Shown here piece by piece: positions 57,888 through 64,000 of a stretch of 64,000 nt of DNA. The number at the start of each line of letters is the position of its first letter. Position 1 is the first letter of the stretch. The notes under the pieces were generated by a model. That model was not told where the DNA came from and ran no database searches. It saw only the letters and a list, made by a program, of their open reading frames with translations. A program made the translations under genes and the position numbers. The DNA comes from Hymenobacter aquaticus (lineage in GTDB: Bacteria > Bacteroidota > Bacteroidia > Cytophagales > Hymenobacteraceae). The stretch spans positions 744,001 through 808,000 of the forward strand of contig NZ_SRLC01000002.1 of NCBI RefSeq assembly GCF_004765605.1, read 5' to 3'.

Positions 57888-59390
57888 ATGCAGCACCCGC
57901 TCTCCTTATATAATACCCTTACCCGTCGCAAAGACCAGTTCGTGCCCGTCAACGCGCCCTTCGCGGGCGTGTACCTGTGCGGGCCTACCGTGTATAGCGA
58001 GGCGCACCTGGGCAATGCCCGCGGCCCGGTGGTGTTCGACGTGCTGACGCGCTACCTGCGCTACCTGGGCTACACCGTGCGCTACGTGCGCAACGTAACC
58101 GACGTGGGTCACCTGGAAAGCGACGCCGACGACGGCGAGGACAAGATGGCCAAGGCCGCCCGCGCCCAGCGTCAGGAGCCCATGCAGATTGCCCAGCACT
58201 TCGTGAACCTCTACCGCCAGAACATGCTGGCCCTGGGCTGCCTGCCCCCCGATATTGAGCCCCAGGCCAGCGGCCACATCACCGAGCAGATTACGATGGT
58301 GGAGGAAATCATCGAGAACGGCTTCGGCTACGAAGTCAACGGCTCGGTGTATTTCGACGTGCCCAAGTACAACGCCGAGCGGGACCGGTACGGCAAGCTT
58401 TCCAACCGCAGCATCGAAGACCAGCTGGCCGGCACCCGCGACACGCTGGCGGGCCAGGACGAGAAGCGCAGCCCCCTGGATTTTGCCATCTGGAAAAAGG
58501 CCGCGCCCGAGCACATCATGCGCTGGCCCTCGCCCTGGGGCGAGGGGTTCCCCGGCTGGCACCTCGAGTGCTCGGCCATGAGCCGCAAGTACCTGGGCCA
58601 GCTTTCCGACATCCACGGCGGCGGCCTCGACCTGATGTTTCCGCACCACGAGTGCGAAATAGCCCAGTGCCAGGGCAGCCACACCCACACCGACGAGTCG
58701 CGCTTCTGGGTGCACAACAACATGATAACCGTGGATGGCACCAAGATGAGCAAGAGCCTGGGCAACTTCGTGCTGCTCGGCGACATGTTCAAAGGGCCCA
58801 CGGCCACGCTCACCCAGGCCTACTCGCCGATGGTGGTGCGCTTCTTCCTGCTCCAGGCCCACTACCGCTCGCCCGTCGACGTGAGCGACGAGGCGTTGCA
58901 GGCGGCCCGCAAAGGCTACCGCAAGCTGATGAACGGCCTGCGCCTGCTGGAAAAGCTGCAACTGCCCGACGGTACTGAGCGCGCCGCCGACACCGAGAAG
59001 GCCGACGCCGAGCTGCGCAAGCTGGTGGCCGACATCTTCGTGGGCCTGAACGACGACCTGAACACGGCCCGCGCCATTGCCAGCCTGTTTAACCTGGTGC
59101 GCAAGTTCAACGGCTTTTTCGCCAACCTCGCTACCCTGGGCACCGTGAGCGAAGCGGCCCTGGAAGAAGCCCTGGAAGCCTACCGCACCGTGGTAACGCA
59201 GGTGCTGGGCTTGCAGGACGAGCCCCGGGCCAACGCCGAGCAGCTGCTGGAGCTGACCCTAGGCTTTTACCAGGAAGCCAAAGCCGCCAAAGCCTACGAC
59301 AAGGTCGACCAGATCAGGGCGGCGCTGAAAGGGCAGGGCATTGTAATCAAAGACTCAAAAACCGGCGTTGACTGGGCATATGAAGAATAA
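57888..59390 (+). CDS. cysS: Cysteine-tRNA ligase
   Basis: A 500-residue class I aminoacyl-tRNA synthetase charging tRNA(Cys). The HIGH-type motif occurs as HLGNAR near residue 41 after the zinc-binding Cys in [23 protein letters not shown] supplies the second Cys, HHECEIAQ the His and Glu zinc ligands, and KMSKSLGNF the KMSKS loop near residue 286. The C-terminal helical anticodon-binding part ends in [12 protein letters not shown]. Length and motifs are normal. The ATG at 57888 is preferred; a -7 box touches it. The stop overlaps the start of the downstream lipoprotein gene by 11 nt, so the two are cotranscribed. Confidence 0.97.
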   Translation: MQHPLSLYNTLTRRKDQFVPVNAPFAGVYLCGPTVYSEAHLGNARGPVVFDVLTRYLRYLGYTVRYVRNVTDVGHLESDADDGEDKMAKAARAQRQEPMQIAQHFVNLYRQNMLALGCLPPDIEPQASGHITEQITMVEEIIENGFGYEVNGSVYFDVPKYNAERDRYGKLSNRSIEDQLAGTRDTLAGQDEKRSPLDFAIWKKAAPEHIMRWPSPWGEGFPGWHLECSAMSRKYLGQLSDIHGGGLDLMFPHHECEIAQCQGSHTHTDESRFWVHNNMITVDGTKMSKSLGNFVLLGDMFKGPTATLTQAYSPMVVRFFLLQAHYRSPVDVSDEALQAARKGYRKLMNGLRLLEKLQLPDGTERAADTEKADAELRKLVADIFVGLNDDLNTARAIASLFNLVRKFNGFFANLATLGTVSEAALEEALEAYRTVVTQVLGLQDEPRANAEQLLELTLGFYQEAKAAKAYDKVDQIRAALKGQGIVIKDSKTGVDWAYEE

Positions 59391-60405
59391 CAGAATTGGA
59401 CTGGCCCTGGCGCTGGCCGCGGGGTTGCTCGTGGCCAGCTGCGGCCCGGATAAAAAGGAAACCGCCGACACCACCTCCACGCCCGAGACGCCGAAAGTAG
59501 CCGCGCCCAGCTTCAACGCGGATTCGGCCTACGCGTTTACGGCCCGGCAGGTCGCTTTTGGTCCCCGCGTGCCCAACACCAAGGCCCACGTAGCCACCGG
59601 CGACTGGCTGGTGAAGCAATTCAAAAGCTATGGCCTGACGGTGAAAGAGCAGCCCTTCGAGGTTATGGCTTTCGACGGCAAGATGCTCCGCTCGCGCAAC
59701 ATCATTGCCCAGTTTGCCCCCACGGCCGCCCGGCGCATTGCCGTGTTTGCCCACTGGGACACGCGCCCCTTCGCCGATAAGGACAAGGAAAAGAAAAACG
59801 CCCCCCTCGACGGCGCCAGCGACGGGGCCAGCGGGGTAGCCATTGTCCTGGAAATGGCCCGGGTGCTCAGCCAGCAGGCCGCCGCCCAGCAGCCCGGCGT
59901 CGGCGTCGACTTCATCCTGTTCGACTCCGAAGACTACGGCTACGACTCGTCCACCCAAAGCGACCTGAAGGATCAGCTCAGCGCCCAGGGCAAGGACAGC
60001 TGGTGTTTGGGCTCCCAGTACTGGTCGAAAAACCTGGTGCCGGCCGGCTACAAGCCCAGCTACGGCATCTTGCTCGACATGGTGGGGGCCAAGAATGCCA
60101 AGTTCAGCCGCGAGGAAACGTCCCGGCAGTATGCCCGCGACGTGGTGGATAAAGTGTGGAATACCGGCGCCCAGCTCGGCTACTCCGACTTTTTCCTGTT
60201 CCAGGACAGCCCTGGCATCGACGATGACCACGTGTACACCAACCAGGCCGGCGTGCGCACCATCGACATCATCGACCACCTGCCCGTCGGCGACGACTAC
60301 TTCCCGGCCTACCACCACACCACCCAGGACAACATGAGCGTCATCGACAAGCGCACCCTGAAAGCCGTGGGCCAGACCGTGCTCCAAACGATTTACAACG
60401 AGTAG
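59380..60405 (+). CDS. M28/glutaminyl-peptide cyclotransferase-like lipoprotein
   Basis: A 341-residue lipoprotein: LALALAAGLLVASC places the lipidated Cys at residue 21. The M28-type domain (about 45-340) keeps zinc and catalytic elements of the glutaminyl cyclase branch: AHWDTRPFAD, DGASDGASGVA (Asp148 as zinc ligand), LFDSEDYG (Glu184), and YFPAYHHTTQDN (His about 312). In the cyclase branch a single zinc promotes pyroglutamate formation at N-terminal Gln; aminopeptidase activity remains possible. It overlaps cysS by 11 nt, and the ATG at 59380 gives the lipoprotein signal. N-terminal pyroglutamate is frequent on secreted Bacteroidota proteins, which fits this compartment. Confidence 0.9.
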   Translation: MKNNRIGLALALAAGLLVASCGPDKKETADTTSTPETPKVAAPSFNADSAYAFTARQVAFGPRVPNTKAHVATGDWLVKQFKSYGLTVKEQPFEVMAFDGKMLRSRNIIAQFAPTAARRIAVFAHWDTRPFADKDKEKKNAPLDGASDGASGVAIVLEMARVLSQQAAAQQPGVGVDFILFDSEDYGYDSSTQSDLKDQLSAQGKDSWCLGSQYWSKNLVPAGYKPSYGILLDMVGAKNAKFSREETSRQYARDVVDKVWNTGAQLGYSDFFLFQDSPGIDDDHVYTNQAGVRTIDIIDHLPVGDDYFPAYHHTTQDNMSVIDKRTLKAVGQTVLQTIYNE

Positions 60406-60424
60406 CCCCGAGCTATTCCGCTGA

Positions 60425-60460
60425 AAAAAGGCCCGGCAACCTGCATTGCCGGGCCTTTTT
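60425..60460 (+). terminator. Intrinsic terminator of cysS-M28 operon
   Basis: A 15-bp perfect stem (60425-60439 with 60446-60460) and 6-nt loop, the right arm ending in five T, 19 nt past the stop. Symmetric A/T arms could also stop transcription from the opposite side. Confidence 0.88.
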
Positions 60461-60625
60461 GTTTGTATTTTCGTTAGAATTAAGCCGCAGATAGTATTTA
60501 CGCTCGGGGCAAAAACAACGCTCCCCACCTTGCGGTAAAAGCTGTAGCTTCGCAGAAGACAGCAGCTAAACATCCAACGGGTGGGCACCGGGCTGGCGCT
60601 GGCCATACGACAGGAGCCCTGCAGC

Positions 60626-62644
60626 TTACTTTAAGTCGCACTTGGGAAAATAGTGGGTCACTCGCTGCGTGCTGGTTGCCGCGCTGCCCCCGCAGGATGA
60701 CGTCACGGCTACAGCCACTGTGGCTGAGGGGGCCTCAGTGCCAAGATATACTTCTATGCTGGTGCGGCCGTCGTATGAGGGCTGGTAGTAACCATCAATA
60801 GTCCACCGGTAGTCGGTGCCAAGGTTGGTGCCCGCCGCCGATACCCGCATCATTGCCGCACAGTTGTTACTGTTTCTGGGGGCGGTAGAAAGAGCCACGG
60901 CCGCTGCGCAGTTGCTGGGCCCAATCTTGACAATGTTGCCCACTGAGGGTATCCCATTCCCATCGAGGAGAAACAGCAGGTAGTGCCCCGGCGGACAGGC
61001 GTTGGCATCGGGTGGGGCGGTTACCGTAAGGCCATTGGTTGTCTGGGTAAAACTTGATTCAGCAAAGCGTTGATTCATGTTGAATGAGTGCGTTACTGAC
61101 GAGAGCCGTACCCAGGTCACCCGCGTGATACGAGCATAATCAGGGGTTGGGAGAATGAACGATTGCCCGTACCCTACGGCCGGGGGCACACCGCCGACAC
61201 TAGGCCGTGGGCCATTGAACAGGTAGGGTGGGCTGTAGATTTCCGCGTCGTAATGCGCCGTGAAACCACCTCCTTCGCCGCCGCCGGCCGAGAGCACCCT
61301 TCCGTCGGGCAGTAGCACGGCCGTGGAATGATAGAGGCGTGGAACTTTCATAGCCGCCACCGTACGCCACGAGCCGTCGGGAGCCGTGGCAGTGGGCGGC
61401 GTCCAGATTTCAGCCGACAGAACGGCATCGGCATCCACGGTAGTAGCCGCTGACACGCCGCCCGTCACCAGCACCGTCCCATCGGGCAGCAGCGTGGCAT
61501 TAACGTGCTGGCGTCCAAAAGCCATGTTGGGCCCGAAACGGAACTGCGGGCTAGCACTGTTCAGGTCGATAAGCTCCGTGGTGCGCGTAACGCCCCCGAA
61601 GCCACCCCCACCCGCAATCAGGATTTTGCCGGGCGCGTACATCACAGCCGTGCCTGCTTCGTGCTCGCCCAGGTCGTATTGGTGCAAGTCCACCGCCTGC
61701 GGATGCGCCAGTTGATGTCGGCCCACATCTTGCCAAGCGCCCGCGCCGGTAGTGCTCAGATAACCGGTATTACTGTTGGGCCCGGCATTGAACACGCGCC
61801 CGTCCGGGGCCCCAAACATCATCGGGTAGAGCGGCAGCCGCCGCGCAGCCCCGGTAAGCCGTCGCCACCCGCCGCCGGTTTGCCAGACTTCGGGAATGAG
61901 ATTCTGGGTGGTCGGGTTAGCTTTGGCATTTGGTGCTGGTAAATTACCTCCGTGTATCTGCCCCGCAATAGCGAGAGACTCCCCATTTGCCAGCGAGGTA
62001 TTCGTAGGGTACCAGCGGCGCTCGGCCATTAGCGGCACAGCGTGCGAGGAAGCAGGCGTTTGCCAGGTGCCCGTGCTGAAGTCGAAGATGTTAGCGTCGG
62101 CAATACCAATATAGCCCTCTTGCACTTTAGTAGGAGGCTGTAACGGGTCTGGGGAAGGAAATACAGTGCCGTAAGAATGATGCCCTCCCGCCACCAGCAG
62201 CTTGCCATCCGGCATCAGATTATGCCCACTACAGAAGATGTTGCTATCAGAATTTTCAAATGATGTAAAAGTGCCAGTAGATGGATTCCATTGATAGGCA
62301 GGCGACATAGTCATCACACTGGTGGCATTATGTCCTTCCCAGGAAAAAACATTCCCGTTGGGCAGCACATGCGTATGAATGCCCACGATTCCGGTGCCGC
62401 CCTCCGGCCTTGCATAGGGAGTCCAGCCAAACGGGGCCGACCATTGGCCCACCTCATTAGTTGGGCGGGTAAGCCGGGCTTCCCACCCGGCAGCAGTGGT
62501 TTCGAAGCCCGGTAGCAGGTTGATAGCTTGGCGGGCGTAGACCGATGAAGAAGTAGGAGCCGCTCGCATCTCTGTGAGTGATTGGGCGCGGCAAGGGAAG
62601 ACCATCCTACCCAACAGGAGGCCAAAAAATATAGCGTTGCGCAT
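60626..62644 (-). CDS. Copper-radical oxidase of the glyoxal/galactose oxidase type (AA5-like) with DUF1929
   Basis: A 672-residue exported oxidase with a kelch propeller (about 85-475), a DUF1929 Ig-like domain (about 475-580) and an extra C-terminal domain. The five residues that bind copper and form the Tyr-Cys radical in this family can be placed: Cys138 (NIFCSGHNLMPDG), Tyr212 (RRWYPTNTSL), Tyr438-His439 (VPRLYHSTAVLLPDGR) and His519 (SSVTHSFNMNQR). The RWYPT context is that of glyoxal oxidases. They oxidise primary alcohols or aldehydes with release of hydrogen peroxide. The ATG at 62644 follows the T9SS cargo gene by 32 nt. No T9SS tail was recognised. Parts of the gene are notably poorer in G+C than its neighbours. 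Confidence 0.85.
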   Translation of the reverse strand: MRNAIFFGLLLGRMVFPCRAQSLTEMRAAPTSSSVYARQAINLLPGFETTAAGWEARLTRPTNEVGQWSAPFGWTPYARPEGGTGIVGIHTHVLPNGNVFSWEGHNATSVMTMSPAYQWNPSTGTFTSFENSDSNIFCSGHNLMPDGKLLVAGGHHSYGTVFPSPDPLQPPTKVQEGYIGIADANIFDFSTGTWQTPASSHAVPLMAERRWYPTNTSLANGESLAIAGQIHGGNLPAPNAKANPTTQNLIPEVWQTGGGWRRLTGAARRLPLYPMMFGAPDGRVFNAGPNSNTGYLSTTGAGAWQDVGRHQLAHPQAVDLHQYDLGEHEAGTAVMYAPGKILIAGGGGFGGVTRTTELIDLNSASPQFRFGPNMAFGRQHVNATLLPDGTVLVTGGVSAATTVDADAVLSAEIWTPPTATAPDGSWRTVAAMKVPRLYHSTAVLLPDGRVLSAGGGEGGGFTAHYDAEIYSPPYLFNGPRPSVGGVPPAVGYGQSFILPTPDYARITRVTWVRLSSVTHSFNMNQRFAESSFTQTTNGLTVTAPPDANACPPGHYLLFLLDGNGIPSVGNIVKIGPSNCAAAVALSTAPRNSNNCAAMMRVSAAGTNLGTDYRWTIDGYYQPSYDGRTSIEVYLGTEAPSATVAVAVTSSCGGSAATSTQRVTHYFPKCDLK

Positions 62645-62676
62645 GGTCAACAGTTTCGGTACAGGAAAGCACGCGC

Positions 62677-64000
62677 TTATTCTACCAACAGACGCTGGGC
62701 TAGGTAGCCGGGGCTGCGCAGCAGGTACACGCCCGCGGGTAGTGCCAGCGGCAGGCGCAGCGGCCCGCTACCGGGCGTGCGGGCCCGCAGCAGCGGGCGG
62801 CCCAGCGCGTCGTGTAGCTGCACGGTCTGGCCCGGTGGCAGGCCGCTGAGCCAGACCTCACCCTGGGCCGGGTTGGGCCAGACAGCGAAAGCGGGGCCGC
62901 GTTGGGCCGGGTGCGCGGCCAATGGTGCGCTGCTGAGCTTGGCCACGAAGCCCGTGGCGTACTGCCCGGCCACGGGCTGGAGCACGGTGGGACCCAAGGT
63001 GGTCGGCGCGTTGTAGAAGCCAGCCAGGTACAGTTCGCCGGCGGCGTTGCTGGCTAAGGTAGCGATGAATGGCCCTTCGCTGGGAGCCGTGCCGCGGGCC
63101 CACTGCCAGGTGCCGGTGGTGCCGTCGAGCTGAGCCAGCAACGCGTAGCCCGAAGTAGCGTGAGTGAGCGTGAGCGGGCTGCCGTCGAAGCTGAGTGCGG
63201 GGCCCTCGAAGCGCCCAGCTACCACCACGGAGCCCTGCGGACCGGCTACGATACCATATAAGTAGTCATATGTGTCGCTGCCGAGGCGGCGGGCCCAACT
63301 CCAAGTGCGGGAAGCTACATCGAGCCGGGCTACGTAGGCCTCGGAAGTATAATAACTAAAGGTGCCATTAGAGGCGACTGGTCCCCGGTTGCTGAGCGCG
63401 TGGGCACCGAAGCGGGACGTAGCACTGTTGAAAGAGCCAGCCAAGTACAAGCCGCCCATGCCGTCGAAGGCCAACACTCGACAATCGGAGGTGCCACCTA
63501 GCGGGCCAGATTCGGCCCCGCCGTGTGTGGCCCAAGTCCAAGCGCCGGTTTGCGTGTTGAACTCAGCAACGAAAGCTTGATCGGCCACTGCCAGGTTGCC
63601 TCTGCCGGTGGGGTTCGCAGGCAGGGCAGTGGCCCCAAACTGTGCTGGTTGGCTGCTGTAGGAGCCGCCGAGCCAGGCGTGGCCCTGTCCGTCGGAGCAC
63701 AGTTGCCCCACAATCTCCGAGCGGGTGCCACCACCACGCTGGGCCCAGCGCCAGGCGCCACTGGCCCCCTCAAGACGGGCCACAAACACATCGGCATAAA
63801 CTGACGAACCAGCGTTGGTGAGGGTGGTGGACCCAAAGTCGGCGGCGGCGCTGGTAAAGCCGCCGGCCAAGAGTAGGTCGCCATCGGGTTCCACCACTAA
63901 GCTGAGGCCCGATTCGCCGCCGGTGCCCCCAGCGCGGTGGGCCCAGCGCCAGTTGCCTTGCGCGTCGAGGGCGGCTACAAAAGCCTCGCTGCTGGCGCTG
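62677..64000 (-). CDS. T9SS type A cargo protein with propeller-like repeats (partial, N-terminus beyond window)
   Basis: The frame enters from the right edge with no start in the window; 441 codons including the stop are present. Repeats of about 50-60 residues are seen, with recurring F-VARLD-x-W-WA-x-GG and LYLAGSF-type motifs (AFVAALDAQGNWRWAHRAGG, VFVARLEGASGAWRWAQRGG, AFVAEFNTQTGAWTWATHGG, AYVARLDVASRTWSWARRLG), suggesting a beta-propeller. The end carries a type A C-terminal sorting domain (FAVWPNPAQGEVWLSGLPPG ... GVYLLRSPGYLAQRLLVE). It is transcribed ahead of the copper-radical oxidase and may form an operon with it. No function is assigned. Confidence 0.85.
   Translation of the reverse strand, partial: SASSEAFVAALDAQGNWRWAHRAGGTGGESGLSLVVEPDGDLLLAGGFTSAAADFGSTTLTNAGSSVYADVFVARLEGASGAWRWAQRGGGTRSEIVGQLCSDGQGHAWLGGSYSSQPAQFGATALPANPTGRGNLAVADQAFVAEFNTQTGAWTWATHGGAESGPLGGTSDCRVLAFDGMGGLYLAGSFNSATSRFGAHALSNRGPVASNGTFSYYTSEAYVARLDVASRTWSWARRLGSDTYDYLYGIVAGPQGSVVVAGRFEGPALSFDGSPLTLTHATSGYALLAQLDGTTGTWQWARGTAPSEGPFIATLASNAAGELYLAGFYNAPTTLGPTVLQPVAGQYATGFVAKLSSAPLAAHPAQRGPAFAVWPNPAQGEVWLSGLPPGQTVQLHDALGRPLLRARTPGSGPLRLPLALPAGVYLLRSPGYLAQRLLVE

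Overview
The window reads as chromosomal DNA of a GC-rich member of the Bacteroidota, most like Hymenobacter or a close Cytophagales relative. The grounds are a complete sprA gene (type IX secretion translocon), several T9SS cargo proteins with C-terminal sorting domains, a SusC/CirA-like TonB receptor with a carboxypeptidase-like N-domain, Bacteroidota-restricted families (DUF4292, DUF3078, DUF7948/CHU_C), and many promoters of the Bacteroidota type (TTG, 17-20 nt, TAnnTTTG). No rRNA, tRNA, CRISPR array, prophage or intact insertion sequence was recognised. The genus is an inference.

Layout. 1-1858: an ECF sigma factor translationally coupled to a single-helix protein that continues into beta-barrel-like sequence, a probable dual-membrane-spanning anti-sigma factor cut by the window edge. 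2013-5352: methyltransferase, flippase and glycosyltransferase (surface glycan). 5469-10062: TonB receptor and a T9SS-secreted beta-helix-like protein. 10223-11990: YicC RNase and a small secreted protein. 12129-25249: the sprA neighbourhood (malic enzyme, ruvA, sprA, gcvH, vanZ, M28 peptidase). 25423-29503: a tight operon tatA-tatA-gatA-mltD-like. 29838-30797: GAF-LytTR regulator. 31028-38250: an envelope cluster (flippase, dut, sugar nucleotidyltransferase, TPR, DUF4292 lipoprotein, EnvC-like protein). 38338-43434: crotonase, mscL, DUF3078 barrel, two little-known proteins and a small outer-membrane barrel. 43717-48806: rimP-nusA-infB. 48939-56400: two giant tandem paralogous surface proteins with T9SS type B signals. 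56510-60405: EEP-family enzyme, cysS, and a glutaminyl-cyclase-like M28 lipoprotein. 60626-64000: a copper-radical oxidase of the glyoxal/galactose oxidase type and a truncated T9SS cargo gene, in DNA that is locally poorer in G+C.

Taken together, most of the window serves the cell envelope: secretion (SprA, Tat), surface cargo (four T9SS substrates), glycan export, murein remodelling and membrane stress control, interleaved with housekeeping genes. The most notable items are the sigma/dual-membrane anti-sigma pair, the copper-radical oxidase with all five expected copper/radical residues, the two CHU_C giants with 5 versus 3 Ig-like modules, the tandem TatA operon, and a palindromic intergenic element at 22882-22975.
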